From Streptomyces sp. NL15-2K (GTDB lineage Bacteria > Actinomycetota > Actinomycetes > Streptomycetales > Streptomycetaceae), in NCBI RefSeq assembly GCF_030551255.1, contig NZ_CP130630.1, positions 10,477,001-10,541,000 on the forward strand: a stretch of 64,000 nucleotides of DNA, in the 5' to 3' direction. Under the pieces are notes generated by a model that made no database searches, had not been told where the DNA came from, and saw nothing but the letters and a program-made list of their open reading frames with translations. Below, one piece after another: positions 27,127-36,631 of this stretch. A program made the translations under genes and the position numbers. The first letter of the stretch is position 1; each line of letters opens with the position of its first letter.

Positions 27127-28608
27127 ATGCGACACCCCCCGCGTTCAGTACTTTTAGCCGTCGCCGGAGCGGCCGCCCTTGTCGGGTCCGTGACGGTGCC
27201 GGCGGTCACGGCGTCCGGGGCCGCACCCGCCTGCACGGTGGAGTACTCCGTCACCAGCCAGTGGGACACCGGCTTCCAGGCTGCTGTGCGGATCACCAAC
27301 AACACGGCTGCGGTGAGCAGTTGGCGACTCACCTTCGACCTCGCCGGCGGCCAGAAGATCAACCAGGGCTGGAACGCCAAGTGGTCCCAGTCCGGTACGA
27401 CGGTGACCGCGGCCAACGAGAGCTACAACGGTTCGCTGGCCACCGGCGCGAGTATCAGTGCAGGGTTCCTCGCCTCCCGGTCGGGGAGCACCGCCGTACC
27501 GACGTCGTTCCAGCTCAACGGCATCACCTGCAACATCGACGCCGAACCGTCGCCCACGCCGGATCCGACCGATCCGCCGGACCCCGGTGACGGCACGGCA
27601 CCCGCCCTGCGCGTTGTGGGCAACAAGCTCGTGGACGCCGGGGGCGGGACGCGTCGCCTGCTCGGCGTGAACCGGTCCGGCGGCGAGTTCATGTGCGTGC
27701 AGGGCCGCGGCATCTGGGACGGTCGGGTCGATGACGCCTCCGTCAAGGCGATCGCCGACTGGAACGCCAACACCGTGCGCATCCCGCTCAACGAGGAGTG
27801 CTGGCTGGGTCTTTCGAACATCGCACCCGAATACCGTGGCGCCAACTACATCAACGCCGTCAAGGACCTGGTGGCCAAGGTCAAGGCACACGGCATGACG
27901 CCGATGCTCGAACTGCACTGGTCCCACGGCCAGTACACCGGCAACTCGGCGGGCTGCCCGGACGTGTACGCCAGCTGCCAGAAGCCGATGCCCAACATGG
28001 AGTACACCCCGTCCTTCTGGACGTCGGTGGCAAGCACCTTCAAGGACGACCCGACCGTCGTCTTCGACCTGTTCAACGAGCCCTACCCGGACCGCGCGAC
28101 AGCCACGACCACCCAGGCGTGGCAGTGCTGGCGGGACGGCGGCACCTGCTCCGGCATCGGGTATGAGGTCGCCGGTATGCAGGATCTCGTCGACAGTATC
28201 CGGGACACCGGCGCCAGAAACCTGATCCTGGTCGGCGGTCTCGCGTACTCGAACGACCTGAGCCAGTGGCTCTCGTACAAGCCCACGGACCCGGCCGGCA
28301 ATCTCGCCGCGGCCTGGCACGTGTACAACTTCAACTCCTGCTCGAACGAGAGCTGCTTCAACTCCACGCTCGCCCCGGTCGCCACTCAAGTGCCGCTCGT
28401 GGCCGGGGAGATCGGCGAGAACACCTGCTCGCACGGCTTCGTCGACCAGGTCATGAAGTGGTTCGACGACCGCGGCCTGTCCTACCTGGGCTGGACCTGG
28501 AACACCTGGAACTGCAACACCGGTCCCGCCCTGATCACCAGTTACGACGGTACGCCCACCGCGTACGGCATCGGGCTGCGCGATCACCTGCGCGCCCTGA
28601 ACGGCTGA
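27127..28608 (+). CDS. Secreted GH5 endoglucanase with N-terminal CBM2; TTA codon
   Basis: 493 residues. An upstream in-frame start is possible, but ATG at 27127 has AAGGAG nearby and begins the signal peptide (MRHPPRSVLLAVAG, to about residue 33). CBM2 spans about 35-140, then a linker of PTPDPTDPPDPG type, then the GH5 domain from about 155. Catalytic Glu residues are in VVFDLFNEPYP (acid/base) and VPLVAGEIGENTC (nucleophile). It cleaves internal beta-1,4 bonds of cellulose. Leu10 is encoded by TTA (27154-27156), a codon read by the bldA tRNA, so its translation may depend on development. The neighbouring codons GTA and CTT are also rare. Confidence 0.93.
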   Translation: MRHPPRSVLLAVAGAAALVGSVTVPAVTASGAAPACTVEYSVTSQWDTGFQAAVRITNNTAAVSSWRLTFDLAGGQKINQGWNAKWSQSGTTVTAANESYNGSLATGASISAGFLASRSGSTAVPTSFQLNGITCNIDAEPSPTPDPTDPPDPGDGTAPALRVVGNKLVDAGGGTRRLLGVNRSGGEFMCVQGRGIWDGRVDDASVKAIADWNANTVRIPLNEECWLGLSNIAPEYRGANYINAVKDLVAKVKAHGMTPMLELHWSHGQYTGNSAGCPDVYASCQKPMPNMEYTPSFWTSVASTFKDDPTVVFDLFNEPYPDRATATTTQAWQCWRDGGTCSGIGYEVAGMQDLVDSIRDTGARNLILVGGLAYSNDLSQWLSYKPTDPAGNLAAAWHVYNFNSCSNESCFNSTLAPVATQVPLVAGEIGENTCSHGFVDQVMKWFDDRGLSYLGWTWNTWNCNTGPALITSYDGTPTAYGIGLRDHLRALNG

Positions 28609-28613
28609 CAACT

Positions 28614-28690
28614 CCCGCAACCGAGTCACCCGTAACCGAGTCGCACCCGCAACCGAGTCACGCCCGCAACCGAGTCACCCGCAACCGAGA
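28614..28690 (+). repeat. Five tandem 15-17-bp units upstream of GH6 gene
   Basis: CCCGCAACCGAGTCA-type units begin at 28614, 28629, 28646, 28663 and 28678; the last runs into the ribosome binding site GAAGGA of the GH6 gene. The array fills almost the whole 96-bp gap between the GH5 stop and the GH6 start. Confidence 0.92.
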
Positions 28691-28704
28691 AGGAACCCGC
28701 ACTC

Positions 28705-30423
28705 ATGAGTCGTACCAGAACCGCGATGCTCGCTGCCCTGGCGCTGGTCGCAGGGGCCTCCGGGACGGCACTGGCCGTCGTCCCCGGCGACGTCGGCGCC
28801 GCCGCCGTCCCCTGCACCGTCGACTACAAGGTGCAGAACCAGTGGGACACCGGCTTCACCGCCAACGTCACCATCACCAACAACACTGCGGCCAAGTCGA
28901 GTTGGTCGGTGAAATGGTCGTACGCCGGAAACCAGAAGATCACCAGCGGCTGGAACGCCAAGATCAGCCAGAGCGGTGCCGCCGTCACCGCGGCCAACGA
29001 GGGCTACAACGCCCAGCTCGCTACCGGTGGTTCGGTCAGCTTCGGCTTCCAGGGCACGTACAGCGGCACCAACGCCATACCGGCCACCTTCACCCTCGAC
29101 GGTGTGACCTGCAACGTCGACGACGGCAGCACACCCGGGCCCACCGATCCGCCGGGTCCCGGCGGACCTGCCAACCGTGTCGACAACCCCTACAACGGCG
29201 CCAAGGTGTACGTGAACCCGGAGTGGCGGGCGAAGGCCGCAGCCGAGCCGGGCGGCAGCAGGATAGCCAACCAGCCCACAGGCGTCTGGCTGGACCGGAT
29301 CGCCGCGATCAACGGCGTCAACGGCGGTATGGGCCTGCGTGCCCACCTCGACGAGGCGCTGCGGCAGAAGGGCTCCGGCGAACTCGTCGTCCAGCTGGTG
29401 ATCTACAACCTGCCCGGCCGTGACTGCGCGGCTCTCGCCTCCAACGGTGAGCTCAAGCCCGACGAGATCGACAAGTACAAGACGCAGTACATCGACCCGA
29501 TCAAGGCGATCCTCGCCGACTCGAAGTACGCCTCGCTGCGGATCGTGACCACCGTCGAGATCGACTCGCTGCCGAACCTCGTCACCAACACCGGCAGCCG
29601 CCCGACGGCCACCCCGCAGTGCGACGTCATGAAGGCCAACGGCAACTACGTCAAGGGCGTCGGATACGCGCTGAACAAGCTCGGCGACGTGCCGAACGTC
29701 TACAACTACGTGGATGCGGGACACCACGGCTGGATCGGCTGGGACGACAACTTCGGCGCCTCGGCCAACACCTTCAAGGAGGCGGCGACCGCCGAGGGCG
29801 CCACGGTCAACGACGTCCACGGCTTCATCACCAACACGGCCAACTACAGCGCCCTGAAGGAGAACAACTTCACCATCAACGACTCCGTGGGCGGCAAGTC
29901 GGTCCGCGAGTCGGACTGGGTCGACTGGAACCGGTACGTCGACGAGCTGTCGTTCGCCCAGGCCTTCCGCAACCAGTTGGTCTCGGTCGGTTTCAACTCC
30001 GGCATCGGCATGCTGATCGACACTTCCCGCAACGGCTGGGGCGGCACCGCTCGGCCGGCCGGCCCCGGTCCGCAGACGACTGTAGACACGTATGTCGACG
30101 GTGGCCGCTACGACCGCCGCATCCACGTCGGCAACTGGTGCAACCAGTCCGGTGCCGGCCTCGGCGAACGCCCGCAGGCCAACCCGGCCGCCGGGATCGA
30201 CGCCTACGTGTGGATGAAGCCCCCGGGGGAGTCCGACGGCTCGAGCCAGTTCATCGAGAACGACGAGGGCAAGGGCTTCGACCGGATGTGCGACCCGACG
30301 TACACGGGCAACCCGCGCAACGGCAACAACCTGTCCGGCGCGCTGCCGAACTCCCCGCTGTCCGGGCACTGGTTCTCGGCACAGTTCCAGGAGCTCATGA
30401 AGAACGCCTACCCGGCGCTGTAG
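28705..30423 (+). CDS. Secreted GH6 cellobiohydrolase with N-terminal CBM2
   Basis: 572 residues, ATG start with GAAGGA upstream. Signal peptide to about residue 32, CBM2 at 36-140 (VPCTVDYKVQNQWDTGFTANV), a PGPTDPPGPGGP linker, and GH6 from about 155. GH6 signatures: YNLPGRDCAALASNGE and TVEIDSLPNLVTN (catalytic-acid Asp), plus NWCNQSGAGLGERP and WMKPPGESDG. The full-length catalytic domain with long loops fits a non-reducing-end cellobiohydrolase rather than a short endoglucanase. It follows GH5 by 96 bp on the same strand, so it is probably transcribed with it from the CebR-controlled promoter. A strong terminator follows. Confidence 0.94.
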   Translation: MSRTRTAMLAALALVAGASGTALAVVPGDVGAAAVPCTVDYKVQNQWDTGFTANVTITNNTAAKSSWSVKWSYAGNQKITSGWNAKISQSGAAVTAANEGYNAQLATGGSVSFGFQGTYSGTNAIPATFTLDGVTCNVDDGSTPGPTDPPGPGGPANRVDNPYNGAKVYVNPEWRAKAAAEPGGSRIANQPTGVWLDRIAAINGVNGGMGLRAHLDEALRQKGSGELVVQLVIYNLPGRDCAALASNGELKPDEIDKYKTQYIDPIKAILADSKYASLRIVTTVEIDSLPNLVTNTGSRPTATPQCDVMKANGNYVKGVGYALNKLGDVPNVYNYVDAGHHGWIGWDDNFGASANTFKEAATAEGATVNDVHGFITNTANYSALKENNFTINDSVGGKSVRESDWVDWNRYVDELSFAQAFRNQLVSVGFNSGIGMLIDTSRNGWGGTARPAGPGPQTTVDTYVDGGRYDRRIHVGNWCNQSGAGLGERPQANPAAGIDAYVWMKPPGESDGSSQFIENDEGKGFDRMCDPTYTGNPRNGNNLSGALPNSPLSGHWFSAQFQELMKNAYPAL

Positions 30424-30433
30424 CACTCGGGTG

Positions 30434-30476
30434 ATCCGCCGGGGTCCGTGTCCTTCGGGGCCGGGCCCCGGCGGAT
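30434..30476 (+). terminator. Hairpin terminator after GH6
   Basis: Perfect 11-bp arms ATCCGCCGGGG (30434-30444) and CCCCGGCGGAT (30466-30476) with a 21-base loop, starting 11 bases after the GH6 stop codon. Confidence 0.85.
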
Positions 30477-30589
30477 GGGCGTGAAGGTGCCGCTTTCCGC
30501 ATACCTTTTTTGCTGTCACGGCAACGACGGTGGCCCCGTCGCGGTGCGTCGGCGCACGCTGGCCGCATCGCGACGAGAGGCTGACCACC

Positions 30590-31501
30590 ATGGCGCACGA
30601 TCACCATCACGACAACCACCACCGCAACGGCCACGCCGGCGGCCATCACCACGACCACACCGACATCGACTGGGCCGAGATGGGCCCGCTGCTGGAGACG
30701 CAGGCGGAGCTGTTCACCCCTCTGTACGAACGGGCCCTGGCCTGGCTCGGACACAAACAGACCGAGCCGGGGCTGATCGTCGACGCGGGCAGCGGACCCG
30801 GCGTCGTGTCGTGTCTGTTCGCCGAGGCCTTCCCCGGCGCCCGGGTCGTAGCCGTCGACGGCGCCGAGCCGCTGCTGGAGCGGGCCCGTGCCCGGGCAGG
30901 GCGGCTCGGCGTCGCCGACCGCTTCGGCACTCTCGTCGGCGAACTGCCCGGCGTTCTCGAGGACTTGGACTACCCCGCCGATCTGCTGTGGGCCGCCCGG
31001 AGCCTGCACCACCTCGGTGACCAGCGCGCCGCGCTCGCCGCCTTCGCCGCGCGGCTCGCCCCCGGCGGCACGCTCGCGCTCCTGGAGGGCGGCCTGCCCG
31101 CCCGGTACCTGCCCCGCGACATCGGCATCGGGCGGCCCGGCCTGCAGGCGCGAGTGGACGCGCTGGAGGAGGAGTGGTTCGCCCGGATGCGTGCGGACCT
31201 GCCCGGCACCGTCGCCGAGACCGAGGACTGGCCCGCCCTGATGGCCGCCGTCGGTCTCCGGCCCACCGGTACGCGCAGCTTCCTGCTCGACCTGCCCGCA
31301 CCGACCACCGACCGGGCCCGCGCCTACGTCGCCGCCTCCCTGTCCCGCCTCCGCGACGGCCTCGGCGAGCACCTCGACGCCACCGACCGCGCCACCCTCG
31401 ACCGGCTCCTCGACCCCGACGACGAGGCGAGCGTGCACCACCGGCCGGACGTCTTCGTCCTGGCGGCACATACGGTGTACACCGCCGTGCGTACCGGCTG
31501 A
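30590..31501 (+). CDS. Class I methyltransferase with His-rich N-terminus
   Basis: 303 residues from the ATG at 30590 behind GAGAGG; a longer in-frame start exists but lacks a site. The first 25 residues contain twelve histidines (HDHHHDNHH ... GHHHDHTD), a likely metal-binding tail. The SAM-binding fold follows: VDAGSGPGVVSCLFAEAF (motif I), VVAVDGAEPLLERA (motif II), LLWAARSLHHLGDQ and LAPGGTLALLEGG. The substrate is unknown; the His-tail suggests a metal-linked role but nothing more. It has no operon partner: a terminator lies upstream and a convergent gene downstream. Confidence 0.78.
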   Translation: MAHDHHHDNHHRNGHAGGHHHDHTDIDWAEMGPLLETQAELFTPLYERALAWLGHKQTEPGLIVDAGSGPGVVSCLFAEAFPGARVVAVDGAEPLLERARARAGRLGVADRFGTLVGELPGVLEDLDYPADLLWAARSLHHLGDQRAALAAFAARLAPGGTLALLEGGLPARYLPRDIGIGRPGLQARVDALEEEWFARMRADLPGTVAETEDWPALMAAVGLRPTGTRSFLLDLPAPTTDRARAYVAASLSRLRDGLGEHLDATDRATLDRLLDPDDEASVHHRPDVFVLAAHTVYTAVRTG

Positions 31502-31517
31502 CGACGGTATACGGGAT

Positions 31518-32951
31518 TCAGCACAGGCCTGGTCGGGCGTAGACGGCAATCCGCGCGCCCCGGACGTGCCGGGTCCCGCACTCCACGAAGTACGCGGCGA
31601 GCACCCGCCGTTTGGCCACCTCCTGGTCGGTGTGGTCGACCGGCTGACCGGCGGGATCGCGCAGGACGACGATGCGGGCCGTCGCCAGCATGCGGGAGCG
31701 GATGACCGGGGCGGGTACTTCCGTTCCGTACAGCGTGTGCGAGGCGGCCGGGCCCCGATCGAGGGCGAGGTCGCGCAGGCCGCGGACGGAGTCCGGTTCC
31801 GGCAGCGACCACGCGCGGCGCCGTGACGGCATGTAGAGGACGCCGTCGGCGTCGCCTCCCTCGGCACGGACGGCCTGGGCGACGGCGCTGACGTCGTCGG
31901 TTCGGCTCTGTGGCGTGCGCAGCTGCAAGGTGACCGGCAACAACGCGAGCACGGCCGCCCCGGCCGCGAGCACGGCGACCGTCCGGATCCGTCCCCCGGC
32001 GCGCACGAGCCGCTCGAGGGCGGCGCCGACCAGCAGCGCTGTGCCCGCGTGGCCGTAGAGGACGTAACGGTCCACGTACAGCGGCTTGAGCGGGGTGAGC
32101 GCGATGAGCAGGAACGCGGGCAGGACGAGCAGAGACAGAGCCAGCGCCGTGAGCTGCACACGGCTCCGGCTCCTGCGGACACCCCTGAGCAGTGAAGCAC
32201 AGGCCACCCCGAGCACGGTCACGCCGACGAAGCCGGCCAGCGCGCCGGCTCCGAGGCCGCCGATCCACGCCACCTGAGCGGACTGACGCGTGCTCAGCAC
32301 CACCAGCGGGGCGAGACCCGCGCAGACCGCGAGAGCCGCCAGAACCCAGGCACGCCGGGCCGCCCGCGGCAGCGCCACGAGATGCGCGGCCAGGGCCAGC
32401 ACGGCGAACTCGTGCAGCAGACAGGCGGTCAGCATGACGGCCGAGTACCCGGTCCAGGCACGCGGGGCCGACCGCTCCACGGCCCGTATCAGCAGGTACG
32501 TCGCCCACACGACCAGGGCGCACACGAGTGCATACGATCTACCCTCTTGTGCATACCGCTGGACCGGCGGCAGCAGCGCGAAGACCACCCCGGCCGACAG
32601 CCCCGCGCGCGGGCCGGCCAGGCGGCTTCCCAGCAGCGCCACCGTTCCGGCCGCCGCGGCGGTCGCCAGCACCGACGGCAGCCGTAGCACCAGCAGCGGA
32701 TCCGCCTCGCCGGATATCCGGAAGAGCCCGTGCAGCAGCAGGTAGTACAGCCCGTGCACGGCGTCGACCTGCTCCAGCGTCGGCCACAGCTCTCCCGGCG
32801 CGCGCCGCGCCATGTCGTACGTCACCGCCTCGTCCCGCCACATGCTGCCGCCGCGCCGGACGCCCCACAGCCCGAGGGCGAGGGATAGGGCGACAGGGCC
32901 GAGCGCGTGCCAGGGCGCGCGTCGGCGTGGAACGACGGCCGCGGAGGGCAA
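31518..32951 (-). CDS. GT39-like polytopic glycosyltransferase
   Basis: About 477 residues with some ten or more predicted transmembrane helices and a soluble C-terminal region. The loop after helix 1 carries MWRDEAVTYDMA, the Asp-Glu motif typical of polyprenyl-phosphate-dependent ArnT/PMT-like (GT39, DUF2029-type) enzymes; QRYAQEGRSYAL in a later loop also fits. It would transfer a sugar from a polyprenyl-phosphate donor outside the membrane. The start is uncertain: TTG at 32951 has no good ribosome binding site and no ATG or GTG was found close by. Acceptor unknown. Confidence 0.7.
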   Translation of the reverse strand: MPSAAVVPRRRAPWHALGPVALSLALGLWGVRRGGSMWRDEAVTYDMARRAPGELWPTLEQVDAVHGLYYLLLHGLFRISGEADPLLVLRLPSVLATAAAAGTVALLGSRLAGPRAGLSAGVVFALLPPVQRYAQEGRSYALVCALVVWATYLLIRAVERSAPRAWTGYSAVMLTACLLHEFAVLALAAHLVALPRAARRAWVLAALAVCAGLAPLVVLSTRQSAQVAWIGGLGAGALAGFVGVTVLGVACASLLRGVRRSRSRVQLTALALSLLVLPAFLLIALTPLKPLYVDRYVLYGHAGTALLVGAALERLVRAGGRIRTVAVLAAGAAVLALLPVTLQLRTPQSRTDDVSAVAQAVRAEGGDADGVLYMPSRRRAWSLPEPDSVRGLRDLALDRGPAASHTLYGTEVPAPVIRSRMLATARIVVLRDPAGQPVDHTDQEVAKRRVLAAYFVECGTRHVRGARIAVYARPGLC

Positions 32952-33173
32952 CCGGGCGGGCCGCAGGAGAGGTCCAGGAGAGTGTGTGGTGGCGATGACT
33001 GACTCCGGTGCGTGGGTCCGGGCGAGGGGCCGCGGGAGCGGGCCGCGAGGAGGCGTGCACCGACGAGTTCAGACGCCGAAGGATTGTTGGGCAGCCCCGA
33101 TTCGGAGTGCCCATCAATTCGCGGGGGCCGGTTGTTAGCTTGTGGGACGGCCGTGACCGAGGGGGAGGCACGC

Positions 33174-36100
33174 ATGGGGCGCCGGGAGAAACCGCTGGAT
33201 CCGGGGGCGGGAGCGGTACAGCGCTTCGCGTACGAACTGCGCAAGCTGCGCGACGAGGCGGGCACCCCGACCTACCGCGCGATGGCGCTCGGCGCGGGCT
33301 ACTCGGCGCCCACGCTGTCGGCCGCGGCGGCCGGCGAACGGCTGCCGACCCTGCCGGTCCTCCTGGCCTACGTCACCGCGTGCGGCGGCGACACCGGGGA
33401 GTGGGAACGCCGATGGCTCGCGGCCGTCGCCGAGTCGGCCGACGCGGGGGACGACCCGGAGGGCGAGGACAGCCCCTACCCGGGACTCGCCCGGTTCGAG
33501 ACCGGCGACGGGGAGCACTTCCACGGCCGGGACGACCTGACCGCCGACCTGCTCCAGCTCACCGCCCGCACGAGATTCGCGGCGATCGTCGGCGCTTCGG
33601 GCAGCGGCAAGTCGTCACTGCTGCGGGCGGGTCTGATCCCGGCGCTGCGCGAGGCGACCGACCCCGGCCCCCGCCTCGCCACCATCCGCCTGCTCACCCC
33701 CGGCCCTCATCCGGCCCGCACGCACGTGGCCCTGTTCACCCCGCACGACGCGCCGGGCGACACGTTGCTCGTCGTCGACCAGTTCGAGGAGGTCTTCACG
33801 CTCTGCGCGGACTCCGCCGAACGGGCCCGGTTCCTAGGGCAGTTGCTCGCCGCGGCCGATCCGTCGTCCCGGCTGCGTGTGCTGATCGCCGTGCGCGCCG
33901 ACTTCTACGGCCGCTGCGCCGAGCACGGGCCGCTCGCCGAGGCGTTGCGCCACTCCGCCCTGCTCGTCGGACCGATGCCGCCGCACGCCCTGCGCCAGGC
34001 CGTGGTCCGGCCGGCCGCCGCACGACGCCTCGTCGTGGAACGCGCCCTGACCGCACGGATCGTCGCGGACGTGGCCGGCGAACCGGGCGGTCTGCCGCTG
34101 ATGGCCCACGCCCTGCGCGAGGTGTGGCGGCGCCGCACCGGCAAGACGCTGACCCTCGCCGCGTACGAGGCCGTCGGCGGCGTCCGGGGCGCCGTCGCGC
34201 ACACCGCGGCGGCCGCCTACACCCGGTGCACACCCGCCGAGGCCGCCGTGCTGCGGGCGCTGCTGCTGCGCCTGGTGAACCCCGGCGACGGCACCGAGGA
34301 CACGCGGCGCCCCGTCGACCGTGCGGAACTCGACGCCGACGAGACGACTGCATACATTCTGGAGCGGCTTGTAGACAGTCGGCTGCTGACGGTCGACGGC
34401 GATACAGTCGACCTCGCCCACGAGGCGCTGATCGGGGCCTGGCCGCGGCTGCGCGGCTGGCTGGACGATGACCGCGAGCGGCTGCGCCTGCACCGACGGC
34501 TCACCGAAGCGGCCCTCACCTGGGCCGAGCTGGACCGGGACGCGGGCGCGCTGTACCGGGGGACACGGCTGACCGAGGCGCGCGAGACCTTCGGCGACGA
34601 AGGCGAAGCGGTCGCGGCGGTGGGCGAGTTGAACCGGCTCGAACGCGACTTCCTGGCCGCGAGTGTGGCGGCCTACGAGCAGGGTCGGCGGGCCGCGGCC
34701 CGGGCGTCCCGCCGCCTGCGCACGCTGACCGGCGCGCTCGCTGTGCTGTTGTGTCTGGCCGTCGTCGCGGGCGTGGCCGCCTGGTGGCAGAGCGGGGTCA
34801 GCGCACGGCAGCGCGACGAGGCCGAGGCCCGCCGGGCCGCCGCACAGGTCGACACGCTCCGTTCCACTGACCCGCGCGGCGCGATGCGGCTGGCCCTGGC
34901 CGCCTGGCGCACCGCCGACCTGCCCGAGACGCGGGAGGCGCTGCGGACGGCCGCGGCGCAGAGCGAACAGGATGTGTTCACCCAGCCCGAGGACGGCGGA
35001 CGCGCGCTCAACGAGCCCGCCTGGCTCAGCCGTGACGGTCGGATCCTCACGACGGTCGTCCACGACAAGGCGGTCCAGTGGGATGTGCTCGGGCACCGGC
35101 GCATCCGTTCCGTTCAGCGCACCGGTCTGTCCGAGGGTGTGGTCGGTGCCAGCCCTGATGGTCGGTATCTTGCATACCGTTCACGGGATGGTGCGGGCAT
35201 GGTGATCGGCGGACTGGCGGACGGTAGTACGCGCCGGCTCGCGACCGGGTCGTGGACCAATACCGACGGCGGGTTCGGGCCGAGCGGGCGCACCTTCGTC
35301 GTACGGCGTCCGGTGCGGGGAGCGGACCACGGACGGGCGACGCTCGAAGTGTGGGACGTGCGCCGACAACGCGTGCTGTTCCGGTACGACGGCGGCAGCG
35401 ACGACGGCGGTTTGCCCGTGCTGAGCCGGGACGACCGGTACCTCGCCTGGTGCGCGCACGACGGTGACCGACTACAGATCCTCGACGGCGCCGAGGGGCG
35501 CCTCGTGGCCACGGGGGTGCCCCGGGCGACCCAGCGGACGCTGTGCCAGGGAGAACTCACGTTCACCCCCGATCACCGGGCCGTGGCATCCGGTACCTCC
35601 GAGGGGATCGTGATCTGGGACTTCCTGGCCGGCCGTGAGCGGCCCCGGCTGCCGCTCGCGGGCGGCGCGCACGCCGTGATTCGCCGGCGCCTACGCCCTG
35701 GCCTGGGGCAGGGGCTCCTTCACCCTGTGGCGTACGGACCTTCCGGCCCCGACGGACGACAGCACGCGCGAGCCGCTCCTGACCTATCCCGTGGCCGCCT
35801 CCGCGATCGGCGACATCCGTCTGGATCCCGATAAGGGCGTGCTGCGTTACCGCGAAGGCGGACGGACCAGCGTCGTGCGCACCCTCTCGCTGCACGGGCT
35901 ACTGGGCAACGACTGGCGGGACGCTCCGACGCCCGATGAGACCTCGCGCGTCACCGTCACCGTCGACGGCATCGAGTCCGCGGCCGTGACCGTCGACCCC
36001 ACGGGCCGCACCGCGCTGACCTCCGAGGGAACACTCGTCGACGTGTCGACCGGCAAGCACCGCAAGGGAGTCGGCGGAGAGGACATCCTCCGCGACGGCG

Positions 36101-36543
36101 CCTTCAGCCCGGACGGCAGTTACCTCGCCGTGACCGACTCCCAGGGCCGCCTCACGCTGTGGAACGCCCGCACCTGGCGCAGGATCGCCGTCCTGAGGGC
36201 CGTCGGCTCCACCGCGCAGGACACGGCGCTGGCATTCTCCGCCGACGGCTCACTCCTCGCGGGCAGCGCGCCCGACGGCTTCGTAGAGGTGTGGGAGACG
36301 GCCTCGCCCGCCCTGCCGACGGCGACGCTGCCAGCCGGGGACGGGCCTGTCCTCGAGCTCGGATTCACCGAAGACGGGGGCGAGTTGCGCATCGCCACTG
36401 CGCATCTCGCCGAACGTGTCCGCCCGTTGGCGGCGGGCCGGGCGGCGGAGGAGGTGTGCGCGCGGGCCCGACGCGGGCTGACCGAGGCCGAGTGGCGCCG
36501 CCACTTCCCCTCGGCCGAGTACCGAGGCACCTGCGGGCGATGA
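33174..36543 (+). pseudogene. HTH-STAND NTPase-WD40-like protein, frameshifted
   Basis: ATG at 33174 behind GGGGGAGG. Residues 15-85 form an XRE-like helix region, then an nSTAND-type NTPase with Walker A GASGSGKSS at 140-148 and Walker B TLLVVDQFEEVF near 200. One transmembrane helix lies at about 517-539, then a C-terminal beta-propeller (SPDGRYLAYRSRDG). At about 35679 the frame breaks: reading continues into unrelated residues and stops at 35834, whereas dropping one base (the A after GTG at 35676-35678) gives FAGAYALAWGRGSFTLWRTD and an intact propeller to 36543, in total about 1,122 residues. It is therefore a natural mutant or a sequence error. Such proteins are thought to be signalling NTPases. 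AT-rich codon patches occur near 34348 and 35165. Confidence 0.82.
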
Positions 36544-36556
36544 CTCCCGCGTCCCC

Positions 36557-36579
36557 TTGACCTCGAGAGTGCTCCAAGT
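36557..36579 (+). promoter_or_regulatory. MerR-type promoter for the SDR gene
   Basis: A -35 TTGACC (36557-36562) runs into a dyad ACCTCGAG (36560-36567), four bases, CTCCAAGT (36572-36579), 6 of 8 bases paired, as in promoters activated by MerR-family regulators. The expected -10 would be near 36580-36587. No merR gene is in the window. Confidence 0.5.
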
Positions 36580-36631
36580 GATGGACTCCCCTCCGCCGAG
36601 GAACAGTCCTCGAAGAACACAAGGGGTACCC

